NCBI RefSeq assembly: GCF_011683915.1
Contig: NZ_JAAQPH010000015.1
Location: 1-64,000 of the forward strand
Length of the DNA: 64,000 bases
From: Pelagibius litoralis
Lineage (GTDB): Bacteria > Pseudomonadota > Alphaproteobacteria > Kiloniellales > Kiloniellaceae
Direction of reading: 5' to 3'
Part shown: one piece after another, positions 1 to 9,306 of the stretch
How positions within the stretch are numbered: the stretch's first letter is position 1
Layout: each line of letters begins with the position of its first letter
Notes under the pieces: model-generated
Seen by the model: the letters and a program-made list of their open reading frames with translations, nothing else
What the model was told of the DNA's origin: nothing
Database searches by the model: none
Translations under genes and position numbers: made by a program

Positions 1-196
1 CTGGGCCTTCACCCTCACCGCCACCGCCTGCAATCTTGTGCGAATACCAAAGCTCCTGGCCCAAACATGAGACCAACGCTCCACCAAAGCGCCGATCACC
101 CGGGATAGACCAGCACCCAAAACCACCCTCATAGGGGGCTGACCTCAAACCAAGGCCCAAAACCCTATACGTCAGACTTTTTCAGCAGCCTGCTAG
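1..196 (+). mobile_element. Right end of an insertion sequence, cut by the window edge
   Basis: The first 196 bases look like the 3' end of an insertion sequence. They hold the C-terminus of a DDE transposase followed by about 100 noncoding bases ending in AGACTTTTTCAGCAGCCTGC (174-193), which resembles the terminal repeat of IS5/IS1182-like elements. The left end lies outside the window, so the inverted repeat cannot be confirmed. Confidence 0.55.
2..70 (+). pseudogene. DDE transposase, C-terminal fragment
   Basis: The reading frame enters from the left edge and ends at TGA (68-70). The 22 visible residues include AFTLTATACNLVRIPKLLA, which resembles the conserved last helix of IS5/IS1182-type DDE transposases. 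Only the C-terminus is inside the window, so it cannot be decided whether the gene is intact upstream. The family call rests on this short tail alone. Confidence 0.6.
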
Positions 197-363
197 GAGG
201 AGTACTCTAGTGCCACCGGATGAGGGTATTCGGTCCTGCCACTGATCCATCCTAGGAAGCAGTTAACCAAGTGCCGATCTAAATCAACCTGCTCCTACGT
301 GTCTAATCGTGGGCAACTTTGATGTCGATGGGGGATATGTCGCAAGCGGGGCAGTGTTAGAGT

Positions 364-465
364 GAGCTTGCCCCCAACGTCGGACCGGCTTGAGGCCGAA
401 CTTCCCGTTCTTCTGAGCTTGCCCCCAACGTTGGACCGGCCTGAGGCCGAACTTCCCGTTCTTCA
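364..465. repeat. 51-bp direct tandem duplication (two copies)
   Basis: Copy 1 (364-414) and copy 2 (415-465) both begin GAGCTTGCCCCCAACG and differ at only a few positions. The repeat lies between the two transposase remnants and has no gene of its own. The duplication probably arose by slippage or a failed transposition in this debris zone. Confidence 0.85.
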
Positions 466-489
466 GACCATCGGACGGCTGGGTCGTCC

Positions 490-654
490 GATGAACTTCT
501 CAATGGCAAAGTCTTCTAAAGCCCTCAAGAGGCGCAAATCCTGAACGAACAATGGTGAAAACACTACATCATGAAAAGACCGCAGAGTGCTCCAGGTTGC
601 CGCCCGTCGGCCCAGGGAACCATCGTCCCGACGAACCGCAGGCCGATCATGCAC
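490..654 (+). pseudogene. Decayed IS3-family transposase, C-terminal end
   Basis: Read in the frame starting at 490, the sequence gives DELLNGKVF, stop, SPQEAQILNEQW, stop, KHYIMKRPQSAPGCRP and then TIVPTNRRPIMH. This matches the C-terminal end of IS3-group integrase-type transposases, whose consensus there is close to NEQWRKHYNTKRPHSALGYRPPAPE. Two in-frame stop codons and no upstream remainder show that it is dead. Recognisable similarity ends near 654, and the frame closes at a TGA at 706-708. Confidence 0.75.
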
Positions 655-774
655 GATACTCAAACTGGGCCATTTAGATGGAGCTGGTCATGGTCATGTG
701 GCAAATGACAAAGGCACAAATGATCCGCCTGCAGGCGTTTCGGGACGTCTTCGTGTTGGGCGTTCCGCCGCTGC

Positions 775-1833
775 TCAGGTGATGCCACCACGCGCGGCGA
801 CGGTAAACTTCTCAACCCTGCCCGCTTCGCTCTTAATCCATACGAAGTCCACCATGTTGCTGACGACGCAGGCGTGGTTCGGCACGATGTGGATGCGCTG
901 TCCGACGTGCAACTTTTTGCCGCCGGCCCAGGCCAGTATTCCATGTTCCTCACTCAGGGCCGAAACTTCCACGTCGTCGTGGCCCAGAACCTGGCCGTAA
1001 CCCCTCAAACCGATGAGGTCCGAGGTGAGGGTCTTTGATCCGGCGTCGATGATCGCCCGGCCCGTTGCCGGCAAGCTGACCACAGTCGCCAGAACCGTGA
1101 GCGCGCAGTCTTCCCAACTGCGTACTCCGTGCTGCACAAGGGAGCGGTCATTGTAGATGTAGGTGCCGATCCTGTATTCGGTGACGCCCTCGACCTCGCC
1201 GGACGTCCACATGTCCGGGGAGCCGCCGCTGGAGACGACCGGACAGTCAAGGCCGACCGCCGCCAGGAGCCGCTTTGCCTCGGCCATGAAGGCTTGAACC
1301 TGCGCGCCACCGCCGACTGCGGGGTAGGTCATCAGGCCGGCGAAGGCGAGGCCCGGGCTGCTGGAGATCGCCTGAGCAAGGGTCACGGCCTCTTCGGGAG
1401 ACGCAACCCCGCACCTATGGGCGCCGCTGTCACACTCCACCATGACCGGCAGGGCACGCGGCGCATCGGCAAAGGCAGCGGAAAGACCCTCGATCACCAC
1501 AGGATTGTCGGCGGTGACGCAGACTTTGCCCAGCCGCTCAGCCAGCCGCCGCAGCCGGGCAAGCTTCGCGGAACCCAGGATATTGTACGTTATCAGAATG
1601 TCGTCCAGACCGTGGTCGGCCATGACCTCGGCCTCGCTGAGCTTCTGGCAGGTGATCCCCACCGCGCCCGCAGCGATCTGCGCCTTGGCGAAGTGCGGCA
1701 GCTTGTGAGTCTTGATATGCGGGCGAAGCGAAAGCCCATGCTGATTACAATGGGCCTGGTACTGTTCGATGTTGCGCCGCGCAACCGCTTCGTCGATTAC
1801 AACGGCGGGCGTTTCGATGTCGTCGACTTTCAT
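775..1833 (-). CDS. D-threonine aldolase / D-serine dehydratase-like PLP enzyme
   Basis: This 352-residue protein belongs to the fold-type III (alanine racemase-like) PLP enzymes of the DSD1/D-threonine aldolase family. The N-terminus DIETPAVVIDEAVARRNI and the lysine segment RPHIKTHKLP, where PLP is expected to bind, are typical. The C-terminal PNHACVVSNM supplies the His/Cys metal site of this family. Such enzymes cleave or dehydrate D-beta-hydroxy amino acids. Its start overlaps the stop of the upstream M81 gene by 4 bases (ATGA), so it is the last gene of the peptide-transporter operon. The role in D-amino acid release from imported peptides is inferred. The exact substrate is unknown. 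Confidence 0.85.
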   Translation of the reverse strand: MKVDDIETPAVVIDEAVARRNIEQYQAHCNQHGLSLRPHIKTHKLPHFAKAQIAAGAVGITCQKLSEAEVMADHGLDDILITYNILGSAKLARLRRLAERLGKVCVTADNPVVIEGLSAAFADAPRALPVMVECDSGAHRCGVASPEEAVTLAQAISSSPGLAFAGLMTYPAVGGGAQVQAFMAEAKRLLAAVGLDCPVVSSGGSPDMWTSGEVEGVTEYRIGTYIYNDRSLVQHGVRSWEDCALTVLATVVSLPATGRAIIDAGSKTLTSDLIGLRGYGQVLGHDDVEVSALSEEHGILAWAGGKKLHVGQRIHIVPNHACVVSNMVDFVWIKSEAGRVEKFTVAARGGIT

Positions 1834-3320
1834 GAAGCTCTCTTTTTATCGGGAAGATCATGCGGGTTTGACGTGCGCGGCCATATCCGGCGGGTCAGAT
1901 TGCGGTAGTCGTTGGTCGCCGGGTCACTCGGATAGGGGCCCTCCACAGAAACGTAGAGAATCTCTGACGCAATGCGCGAAAACGCGTCCTGGAAATGGTT
2001 GGTCGACTTCACCACCAGAATCTTCATTGCGAGAGGATCGATACCCAGATTCAAAAAAACATCCGGACTGAAGACCTGAGAGCGGACCGTGGAGAGTATC
2101 ACCTGGATACCCGCAACCTCGATCCAGACGGAATCGCCAAGTGGTACGATACTCGTTCCAAATCGCTGTGCGGCATCGGCAACGGTCTTGTGGACTATGA
2201 CATCGGCATCGATGGGCTCCCCCGCATCGCCGGACATCTTGCCCCCGAAGCGCAACCGCAACCGCGCCCCTTCGCCGGCGGAAAAACAAGTGCGCACGGC
2301 AATGGGGTCCCAGATCGAAGCCAGGGCCGCGCCGCCGATCCGACGTTCCATCAACGCCCTCAGGACAATCGTCGAATCACCGGCCACGCCGCCGCCGGGA
2401 TTGTCCCAGATATCAGCAATCACCACCGGGCCGGCATCGGCGCGTTGCGCCTGATCGAGCGCCGTCTCCACGGTCAGAAATTCGGGCCGGGCCTTGCCGC
2501 GATAGCCGAACAGTTCCATGCCGAGCCGCTCCGCCAGCCGGCCGCCCTCCGCCGCGGCATCATCGGTTATGACCACGATCTTGGTTCCGAGATCCGGTAC
2601 GTCACCTGCCATGAAGCCATGGATGACCGAGATGGAAAGGACACTGCGCTCCTTTTCCAGTCCGAGCATCCGTTCGACGAAGCCGCGCATCGGCTCCCGG
2701 TCGGTCGGCAGGATATCAATCATCTTGCAGTCGAACACCGACATGACAGGCTTGATGTCCCCCCCTACGGCGCGCTGCACGAGGTCCACCAGCTTCTCCG
2801 CTGCAACGACGAAGTCGGTATGAGGAAACTCCTTGAAGGCGACGAGCAAGTCGGCGTTTTCGACACACAAGGCCGAAAGATGGCTATGCGGGTCAAGCGT
2901 CGCACCGATAACGGCCTCCGGACCGACGAGATCACGGATCGCTGCCAACAGCTCGCCTTCACAGTCGAGACAGTCCTGCGCCACCATGGCGCCGTGCAGG
3001 CCCAGAAGCACGGCGTCCACCGGTAAGGCCGCCCGCAGCTCGTCGAGCAACTGATCGCGCAGAAATTCCCAGGCCTGTTGATTGATGATGCCACCGGGCT
3101 CGGCCCAGGCCGCCGTACCTTCAATCAACGCCCAGCCATACTGCGCAGCTCTGGCCCTGGCCACCGGGAACACCGCACTGCACAGCGTCGGGGTTTTGGG
3201 ATGCTCGCCCGGCGCTGCGTAGAAGCTGTCCTTGAAATCGCGCAGATCCGTGCGAAGAGGCGAAAAGGTATTGGTCTCCGTGGCGATCGAGGCGACGAAA
3301 ACGCGACGGGGCTTATTCAT
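1830..3320 (-). CDS. M81 family metallopeptidase (MlrC-like)
   Basis: About 496 residues, starting at the ATG at 3320 (RVFVASIATETNTFSP follows), preceded by a purine-rich AAGCAGGCGA. The frame stays open upstream to 3362, but that extension lies inside the ATPase gene. M81 proteins are named after MlrC, which finishes linearised microcystin breakdown; most homologues sit next to peptide transporters and have no proven substrate. The N-terminal domain carries the probable zinc motif TLDPHSHLS and the conserved LLGLHGAMV. The downstream domain contains ADIWDNPGGG. The gene overlaps the upstream ATPase by 8 bases and the downstream PLP enzyme by 4, so all three are probably translationally coupled. 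Confidence 0.88.
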   Translation of the reverse strand: MNKPRRVFVASIATETNTFSPLRTDLRDFKDSFYAAPGEHPKTPTLCSAVFPVARARAAQYGWALIEGTAAWAEPGGIINQQAWEFLRDQLLDELRAALPVDAVLLGLHGAMVAQDCLDCEGELLAAIRDLVGPEAVIGATLDPHSHLSALCVENADLLVAFKEFPHTDFVVAAEKLVDLVQRAVGGDIKPVMSVFDCKMIDILPTDREPMRGFVERMLGLEKERSVLSISVIHGFMAGDVPDLGTKIVVITDDAAAEGGRLAERLGMELFGYRGKARPEFLTVETALDQAQRADAGPVVIADIWDNPGGGVAGDSTIVLRALMERRIGGAALASIWDPIAVRTCFSAGEGARLRLRFGGKMSGDAGEPIDADVIVHKTVADAAQRFGTSIVPLGDSVWIEVAGIQVILSTVRSQVFSPDVFLNLGIDPLAMKILVVKSTNHFQDAFSRIASEILYVSVEGPYPSDPATNDYRNLTRRIWPRTSNPHDLPDKKRAS

Positions 3321-4314
3321 TCGCCTGCTTTCCCGGCAAAGCCGCAATGTTGTGGCACGCACTGCGGTGGTTATCGCTCAGCGCTACGTATTCGGGGGCC
3401 TCGACGCTGCAGCGCTGCGTGGCGAAGGGGCAGCGCGGATGAAAACTGCAACCCGGCGGCGGGGCTGCGGCACTGGCCGGTTCGCCCAGGGCTTTGGCGC
3501 GGCGGCCCGCCCGCGAGGGGTCGGGGCGTGGAATCGAATCGAGTAGCAGCCGCGTGTAGGGGTGCGAGGGCCTGGCGAAGATCTCCGCCTTGGGGCCGGT
3601 CTCAACGATGCGGCCCAGATACATCACCGCCACCCTGTCGCTGATGTGACGTACGACCCCGAGATCGTGGGAAATGAACAGCATCGCCACGCTGCTCTTG
3701 CGCTGAATTTCCTTGATCAGGTTCAGCACCTGCGCCTGGATCGATACGTCGAGGGCCGAGACCGGTTCATCGGCGATCACCAAACGTGGCGAGAGGATCA
3801 TGACCCGGGCGATGGCGATCCGCTGGCGCTGGCCGCCGCTGAACTGGTGCGGGTGACGCGACATGACTTTGGGATCGAGCCCGACCAGCGCCAGGATCTC
3901 CGCGATCCGCGCGCGCGCGTCCCTGGCCGTTGCTGCAAGACCATGAATGCGCAACGGCTCAGCCAAGGTCTGTTCGATTGTCAGGCGTGGATTCAGGGAG
4001 GCGAAGGGGTCCTGAAAGATCATCTGAATCTGCCCGCGCAGAGGCCGGAAAGCCGCCTGACTTAGCCGCAGGATGTCCTGTCCCTCCAACAAGGCTTCGC
4101 CGCTGGTCGATGGTTCCAGGCGCGTAAGGGTGCGGCCGACCGTGGATTTGCCACAGCCGGATTCACCGACCAGGCCCAGGACCTCTCCCGCCTGAATCTC
4201 GAAAGACACCCCATCGACGGCTTTCAGCGCGGCCGCGCGGGGGCCGAATGGCCAGGAACGGCCGGCTTGGAAATGGGTCTTCAGATCGCGTACGGCCAGC
4301 AGGGGTGCCGTCAT
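3313..4314 (-). CDS. Peptide ABC transporter ATP-binding protein (DppF/OppF type)
   Basis: This 333-residue ATPase shows Walker [12 protein letters not shown], signature [13 protein letters not shown], Walker [13 protein letters not shown] and the switch histidine in [10 protein letters not shown]. The C-terminal oligopeptide/dipeptide extension with clustered cysteines ([15 protein letters not shown]) is characteristic of DppF/OppF. It would pair with the preceding DppD-type ATPase to power import of peptides or similar compounds. Its start overlaps the stop of the preceding ATPase gene (ATGA), and its own stop overlaps the M81 gene. Confidence 0.93.
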   Translation of the reverse strand: MTAPLLAVRDLKTHFQAGRSWPFGPRAAALKAVDGVSFEIQAGEVLGLVGESGCGKSTVGRTLTRLEPSTSGEALLEGQDILRLSQAAFRPLRGQIQMIFQDPFASLNPRLTIEQTLAEPLRIHGLAATARDARARIAEILALVGLDPKVMSRHPHQFSGGQRQRIAIARVMILSPRLVIADEPVSALDVSIQAQVLNLIKEIQRKSSVAMLFISHDLGVVRHISDRVAVMYLGRIVETGPKAEIFARPSHPYTRLLLDSIPRPDPSRAGRRAKALGEPASAAAPPPGCSFHPRCPFATQRCSVEAPEYVALSDNHRSACHNIAALPGKQANE

Positions 4315-5294
4315 GGTGCCGCCTCATCAGGGAAATGGCAGAGGACGAAGTGGTCCTCGGGATAGGTTGCGGTGACGGGCGTTTCCAATGTGCAGCGCGA
4401 AGCGGCGTAGGGGCAACGCGGATGAAAAGCGCAGCCGCCGATCTGCTCATCGATCCTCGGTACCCTCCCGGCGATCGCCGGCAAGGTCTCGCAGTCTGCG
4501 TCCGCATCGGGAATCGAAGCCATCAGACCGCGTGTGTAGGGATGGCGCGCCTCGGCGAACAATCCGGCGGCTGAGGCGCTTTCGACGACCCGGCCGCGAT
4601 ACATGACGGCGATGGTCTGGCAGGTTTCGGCGATGACACCCAGGTCATGAGAGATCAGCACCACCGCCATCCCGGTACGCGCCTGCAGGTCGGCCAGCAG
4701 ATCGAGGATCTGCGCCTGCACGGTGACGTCCAGCGCTGTGGTCGGCTCGTCGGCAATCAGCAGGCCGGGGTCACAGGCAATCGCCATGGCGATCATCACC
4801 CTTTGGCGCATGCCGCCGGACAGCTGATGCGGGTAGCTTTTGAGCCGCTCCTCCGGGGCGGGAATGCGCACCAGGGCGAGCAGTTCGGCCGCGCGCGCCA
4901 GGGCGGCACGGCGGCTCATGGTGCGGTGCTGACGCAAGACCTCGACGATCTGGTCGCCGATGCGGTAGACCGGGTTGAGGCTCGTCATCGGCTCCTGAAA
5001 GATCATCGCCATCTGATCGCCCATGATGGCGCGCCGCTCGGCCGCCGGGAGCCGGGTCAATTCACGGCCTGCAAACCAGATTTCACCAGCGGTTATGCGA
5101 ACCTGGCTTCCCTCCAGCAAACCCATGATGGCCAGGGACGTCAGGCTTTTGCCGCAGCCGGACTCACCAACGATACCAAGCGTCCGGCCGGCCTCCACCG
5201 CAAAGGAAACATCCTCAACGACAGGCAGCAGTGCACCGCCGCTGGCCACGGCAATGCAGAGGTTCCGGACTTCGAGCAGCGCCACCTCCGTCAC
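4311..5294 (-). CDS. Peptide ABC transporter ATP-binding protein (DppD/OppD type)
   Basis: A 327-residue ATPase with Walker [12 protein letters not shown], signature [14 protein letters not shown], Walker [13 protein letters not shown] and H-loop LISHDLGVI. It ends in the family-specific region [16 protein letters not shown]. It is the partner of the DppF-type subunit immediately downstream. It overlaps the DppC-type permease gene upstream by 4 bases, so the permease and ATPase cistrons are tightly coupled. Confidence 0.93.
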   Translation of the reverse strand: MTEVALLEVRNLCIAVASGGALLPVVEDVSFAVEAGRTLGIVGESGCGKSLTSLAIMGLLEGSQVRITAGEIWFAGRELTRLPAAERRAIMGDQMAMIFQEPMTSLNPVYRIGDQIVEVLRQHRTMSRRAALARAAELLALVRIPAPEERLKSYPHQLSGGMRQRVMIAMAIACDPGLLIADEPTTALDVTVQAQILDLLADLQARTGMAVVLISHDLGVIAETCQTIAVMYRGRVVESASAAGLFAEARHPYTRGLMASIPDADADCETLPAIAGRVPRIDEQIGGCAFHPRCPYAASRCTLETPVTATYPEDHFVLCHFPDEAAP

Positions 5295-6139
5295 ACCCCC
5301 GCGATATCATCTTTGAACCGCGGATCGATGCTGTCGCGCAGCGCATCGCCCACAAGGTTCATGGAGAAGACCGAAAAAATGATCAGAATGCCGGGAAAGA
5401 TCAGCAGCCAGGGCGCACGGGTCACGTAAATGCGCGACTCCGATAGCATGTTGCCCCAGCTCGGGATTTCGGGCGGCAGGCCCAACCCAAGGAAATCGAG
5501 AGCGGCGGCTTGAAGCTGGGCGAAGGCGAAGATGAAACTCGCCTGTACCAGCAAGGGCGATATCAGGTTCGGCAGGATGTGACGGAACAGTACACTGCAA
5601 TGCCCCGCACCGGAGCAAACCGCCGCCTCGACAAAGACCTCGTTCTTCAGCTTCAGCGTCATGCCGAAGAGAATCCGCGCCGTTGTCGTCGTATAGACGA
5701 TACCGATCACGATGATGGTATTCGCGACACTGCGCTCCAGCAACGTCATGAGAACCAGCGCCAGCAGCAGCGCCGGGAAGGCCATCAGCACATCGATCAT
5801 CCGCATCAGTACATGGCCGAGGCGGGTGAAGTAGGCCGACAGCATGCCGATCAGGCTGCCGGCGGTGAGAGAGACGACGACCGTGCCGAGGCCGATAATC
5901 AGCGCCATGCGGGCGCCGTAGATGCAGCGCGACAGTGTGTCCCGCCCGAAATTGTCGGTCCCGAACCAGTAACTTTCGCCAGGCTCCGACAAGCGGTCGA
6001 CCGGCGCGATGGCCAAGGGGTCGAAGGGCGCGAGCAGCGGCGCGGCAAGGGCGCAGATCAGAATGAAGGTCAGCCAGACGAGGCCAAGGAATGCGAGGCG
6101 CCGGCCGCTATAGGGGTTGAAGAGCGCGAGAGCGTTCAT
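5291..6139 (-). CDS. Peptide ABC transporter permease (DppC type)
   Basis: A 282-residue inner-membrane permease of the binding-protein-dependent type. It has a first membrane segment near residues 15-38 and then a periplasmic loop with the family motif YWFGTDNFGRDTLSRC. The EAA-type cytoplasmic loop (VEAAVCSGAGHCSVLFRHIL) contacts the ATPases. It forms the channel with the DppB-type permease encoded just upstream, with a 4-base overlap. Confidence 0.92.
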   Translation of the reverse strand: MNALALFNPYSGRRLAFLGLVWLTFILICALAAPLLAPFDPLAIAPVDRLSEPGESYWFGTDNFGRDTLSRCIYGARMALIIGLGTVVVSLTAGSLIGMLSAYFTRLGHVLMRMIDVLMAFPALLLALVLMTLLERSVANTIIVIGIVYTTTTARILFGMTLKLKNEVFVEAAVCSGAGHCSVLFRHILPNLISPLLVQASFIFAFAQLQAAALDFLGLGLPPEIPSWGNMLSESRIYVTRAPWLLIFPGILIIFSVFSMNLVGDALRDSIDPRFKDDIAGV

Positions 6140-7083
6140 TTCAAAGATACCCTCGGGTCCAGCCAGCCATAGGCCAGATCGACCAGCAGGTTGGTGACCA
6201 TATAGAGAATCACGATGACGAGGATCACCCCCTGGATGACCGGGTAGTCACGGCGCAGGATCGACTGCACCACCAGCCGCCCGACGCCCGGCAGGGAAAA
6301 GACGGTTTCGGTCACCACGGCCTCGGACACCAGCGCGGCAAAGGTAAAGCCAAAAGCCGCGGCGACGGCGATCAGGGCGTTGCGAAAAACATGGGCATAG
6401 GCGACCCGCAGGGGGTGCAGGCCTTTGGCCCGGGCGGTGCGCACGTGGTCCTCGCGCTGCACATCGAGCATCGACGCCCGCACGAGCCGAATGATCAGCG
6501 CCGCATTGGGGGCGGCCAGTGTCAGGCTCGGCAACAGAAGGTAACGCAGATTGGTCAGGCCGCCCTCGTCGGAGATGGACGGAAACCCCGAACTTGGCAG
6601 CCAGCCGAGGGTCACCGAGAAAATCAGAATGAGATAGAGACCGAGCCAGAATGTCGGGATCGAAGCGGCGAACATCGCCCCACCGGAGCTGACCTGGTCG
6701 ATCCAGGAGCCGTGTTTGGTCGCCGAAACGACACCAATGGGGACGCCGAAGATCACGATCCAGAACATCGTCATGACCGCCAGCAGAATGCTCGTCTCGG
6801 CGCCATCGGCGATGACCGACAGGACGGGCGCCTGGAAGAAAATGGAGGTGCCCAGGTCGCCTTGCAGAAAGTTCCCGAGCCAGAGAACGAACTGCGTATA
6901 AAGCGGCTTGTCGAGGCCCATTTCCCGGGTCAGTTGGGCGACATCCTCGGGGGTGGCCGTATCGCCCAACAGAACCGCGGCGGGATCGCCGGGGATCAGG
7001 TGGATGAATATGAACACCAGTAGGGAAGCGGCCAGCAGTGTCGGAATCAGGACGAAAATTCGTTTGATGGCGTAGGCCAGCAT
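6136..7083 (-). CDS. Peptide ABC transporter permease (DppB type)
   Basis: A 315-residue permease beginning MLAYAIKRIFVLIPTLLAA, the usual DppB/OppB opening, with about six membrane segments. The early segment IHLIPGDPAAVLLG and the late loop YPVIQGVILVIV are typical of the family. It is the first cistron after the binding protein, 100 bases downstream of it and behind a hairpin (7134-7159) that should lower its expression relative to the binding protein. Confidence 0.92.
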   Translation of the reverse strand: MLAYAIKRIFVLIPTLLAASLLVFIFIHLIPGDPAAVLLGDTATPEDVAQLTREMGLDKPLYTQFVLWLGNFLQGDLGTSIFFQAPVLSVIADGAETSILLAVMTMFWIVIFGVPIGVVSATKHGSWIDQVSSGGAMFAASIPTFWLGLYLILIFSVTLGWLPSSGFPSISDEGGLTNLRYLLLPSLTLAAPNAALIIRLVRASMLDVQREDHVRTARAKGLHPLRVAYAHVFRNALIAVAAAFGFTFAALVSEAVVTETVFSLPGVGRLVVQSILRRDYPVIQGVILVIVILYMVTNLLVDLAYGWLDPRVSLK

Positions 7084-7133
7084 TGCGGTAGCTCGGTCTT
7101 GATCTTCTACGGTCTGGGCAGCAGCGGCGGCTC

Positions 7134-7159
7134 TCCCTCCCGCAGGCTCGCGGGAGGGA
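7134..7159 (-). promoter_or_regulatory. Intercistronic hairpin after the peptide-binding-protein gene
   Basis: A perfect 10-bp inverted repeat, TCCCTCCCGC and GCGGGAGGGA, is separated by 6 bases. It lies between the binding protein and the first permease and has no T-tract on the operon strand. It probably stabilises the upstream message or attenuates transcription so that the binding protein is made in excess. Confidence 0.7.
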
Positions 7160-7183
7160 TCACCTTAGCGGAAAACCTTGCGC

Positions 7184-8725
7184 TTAGTTGTCCACGTTCC
7201 AGAAATGCGGCCAGATCAAGGTTGAAGAGGCCAGGCCGGTCAGCTTGGGCGAGGCGATGTTGTAGGTATAGACATCGCCGGTCTTCATCGTCGGCACCTG
7301 TTCGTAGATCGCGCTCTGAATCTGCGACCAGATCTTCTGGCGTTCAGCTTCGTCGGCGGTGCCGGTGAACTTTGCTTTCAGGCCCGCCTTTTCGGCGGTG
7401 GCCCACCAGCCGGGGTAGTTGTCGTTCATCACCGAAATGAGGATCGGATCCGGCACAAACCCGTGATGGGTGAAGAACAGGTCCCACTGGTCGGGCTGTG
7501 CGCGTTTTTTGATCAGTGTTGCCCAGTCGTAGACCTGCAGGTCTATGTTGAAGCCGGCCTGCGCCAATTGCTTGGTGAAGACCACCGCCTGATCGTAGTG
7601 AAAGGCGTAGTTGGTGGAGACCATGAACTTGATCGGTTCGCCTTTGTAGCCCGCCTTTACGGCCATTTCCTTGGCGCCGGCCGTGTCGCCGCGGCTGAAA
7701 TTGTCCGCCCCGGCGTCGCTGTACCAGACATTGCCCTCGGGCAGGAACGAGCCGTTGGCCCGCCAGAGTTTCTCCGGGCCGATCGACACCTGCAGGGCAG
7801 GGACCTTGTCCAGGGCCGCCTGAATGGCGCGCCGCAGGGCATAGTTCTCTTTCAGCGGGCCTTCCTTGGAGTTCATGAAGATCAAGCCGAAAATCGGCCC
7901 GCCGTTGAGGATGGTTTTCACGTTCGGGTCGGCATCGAGATCGGCAAACAGGTCGCCTGGAATGCTTTCGGCATAGTCATAGTCGCCGGCCTTCAATCCG
8001 CTGACACGGGTGCCGACGTCGGGCACGGGAATGAAGCGGATCTTATCGAAGTGTGCGGTCCTCGCACCGGCATAACCGTCCGGCGCCGCCTCGATGGACG
8101 CGTAGCCATCATGGCGGACCAGTTCGACGTGGCGGTTCGCCTTCCACTCGCTGAACTTATAGGGGCCGGTTCCGATGTAGTTTTCCGGGGCGATCGGTTC
8201 CTTGCCGGCAGCAGCGGCAACCGAAGCCGGATAGATCGCCGGACCGCCGTTGATGAAAGCCAGCAGGTTTTTCCAGGGACCGAAAGGCGCCTTCAGCTTG
8301 ATCGTGATTTCGTGGTCGCCGGAGGCTTCGATGCCGGTCACATTGGAATACAGCAGGCCGCCGCGCGAACCGTGCTCGCCCCAACGGTTGAGGGACGCCA
8401 GGACATCCCCGGCAACCATCTCCTGACCGTTATGGAACTTCACGCCTTTGCGCAGGGAGATGACGATGGTCTTGCCGTCATCCTCCAGCTTTTCATCGGC
8501 GGCCAGAAGGCCGACCGGCGCGTTGGCGCTGTTGAAGGTATAGAGCCCTTCGAACATATGGTGGGCGATAGTCGTGGCCAGATCGGAGGTCACCACATGC
8601 TGATCCAGGCTGGGCGGTTCGCCCACGGTCGCATAGCGCAGAGTTCCGCCGGCCCATGCCGAGTTCGCCAATACCAGGGCCGCGCAGCCCGCCATGGCGG
8701 ATTTCCACCAGAGACTGATTTTCAT
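7184..8725 (-). CDS. Peptide/nickel-type ABC transporter substrate-binding protein (SBP family 5)
   Basis: A 513-residue periplasmic receptor. It starts with a Sec signal peptide (about residues 1-25, cleaving after NSAWA) and continues GGTLRYATVGEPPSLD, the family-5 opening. The segment FHNGQEMVAGDVLASLNRW is the SBP family 5 signature region. The start is preceded by a good AGGGAGGATC ribosome site. It is the first gene of the minus-strand operon SBP-permease-permease-ATPase-ATPase-M81-PLP enzyme. The ligand is likely a peptide or D-amino-acid-containing compound, judged only from the enzymes at the operon's end. Confidence 0.92.
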   Translation of the reverse strand: MKISLWWKSAMAGCAALVLANSAWAGGTLRYATVGEPPSLDQHVVTSDLATTIAHHMFEGLYTFNSANAPVGLLAADEKLEDDGKTIVISLRKGVKFHNGQEMVAGDVLASLNRWGEHGSRGGLLYSNVTGIEASGDHEITIKLKAPFGPWKNLLAFINGGPAIYPASVAAAAGKEPIAPENYIGTGPYKFSEWKANRHVELVRHDGYASIEAAPDGYAGARTAHFDKIRFIPVPDVGTRVSGLKAGDYDYAESIPGDLFADLDADPNVKTILNGGPIFGLIFMNSKEGPLKENYALRRAIQAALDKVPALQVSIGPEKLWRANGSFLPEGNVWYSDAGADNFSRGDTAGAKEMAVKAGYKGEPIKFMVSTNYAFHYDQAVVFTKQLAQAGFNIDLQVYDWATLIKKRAQPDQWDLFFTHHGFVPDPILISVMNDNYPGWWATAEKAGLKAKFTGTADEAERQKIWSQIQSAIYEQVPTMKTGDVYTYNIASPKLTGLASSTLIWPHFWNVDN

Positions 8726-8904
8726 TGTTTGATCCTCCCTTATTGCAGCCCGTATCGCAGTCTGCCGTCGTTTTAGGTTCTTATGGGTTATGCATGAAAG
8801 AAAATTACATAATTATCTGTTTCGGTCAATTCCTATTTGCAAATCATGGGAAATACGGGGTAAATAATGAAAATTTCTTACACAATTGGACCCTAGGAGA
8901 CCCC
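8726..8904. promoter_or_regulatory. Divergent AT-rich promoter region of the peptide operon and ridA-rpiR
   Basis: These 179 bases separate two divergent units and are markedly AT-rich compared with the genes. They contain a perfect palindrome ATTTGCAAAT (8835-8844) and a GAAA-A-TTTC palindrome (8869-8877), both possible sites for the neighbouring RpiR-type regulator. An open frame crosses this region in phase with the RidA gene, but it lacks family similarity and a ribosome site. Confidence 0.55.
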
Positions 8905-9306
8905 ATGCTCGATCAAGCCACAGGCATCACGCGTTTCGAGGCGGCGGATCCGGCTGCCGGCGGCCAGCGGCGACCTTTTGCAAAAGCCGTGCGCGCCGGC
9001 GACTTCATCTATATTTCAGGGCAGGTGCCGGCTGAGAAAGGCGAGATTGTTGCCGGCGGAATTGTTCTCCAGACCGAAAAGGTCATGGAAAACATTGTCG
9101 GCGTTCTGAAGCTTGCGGGATGCGGGCTTGAACATGTGATAAAGGTGAATGTCTGGTTGGACGACCCGCGTGATTTCTCCAGCTTCAACGGAGTTTTCGA
9201 GAAGTACTTCATCGATCACCCCCCGGCGCGCTCAACCGTTCAGTCAGCCCTGATGGTGGATGCCAAGGTCGAGATGGATGTTATTGCCTATAAACCGGAG
9301 CCATGA
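8905..9306 (+). CDS. RidA family protein (enamine/imine deaminase-like)
   Basis: 133 residues, using the ATG at 8905 behind AGGAGA (8895-8900). RidA proteins hydrolyse reactive enamine/imine intermediates that PLP enzymes release from amino acids such as serine or threonine. The core IYISGQVPAEKGEIVAGGI and the C-terminal HPPARSTVQSALMVDAKVEM are typical, including the conserved arginine of the substrate pocket. It overlaps the following regulator by 4 bases. It stands divergent to an operon that ends in a PLP-dependent D-amino-acid enzyme, which makes a clean-up role for that enzyme's products plausible. Confidence 0.92.
   Translation: MLDQATGITRFEAADPAAGGQRRPFAKAVRAGDFIYISGQVPAEKGEIVAGGIVLQTEKVMENIVGVLKLAGCGLEHVIKVNVWLDDPRDFSSFNGVFEKYFIDHPPARSTVQSALMVDAKVEMDVIAYKPEP

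Noticed and set aside
8725-8904. N-terminal extension of the RidA gene by 60 codons
   Set aside because: The frame is open, but the DNA is AT-rich, has divergent-promoter features and no family similarity, and the ATG at 8905 has a good AGGAGA site.
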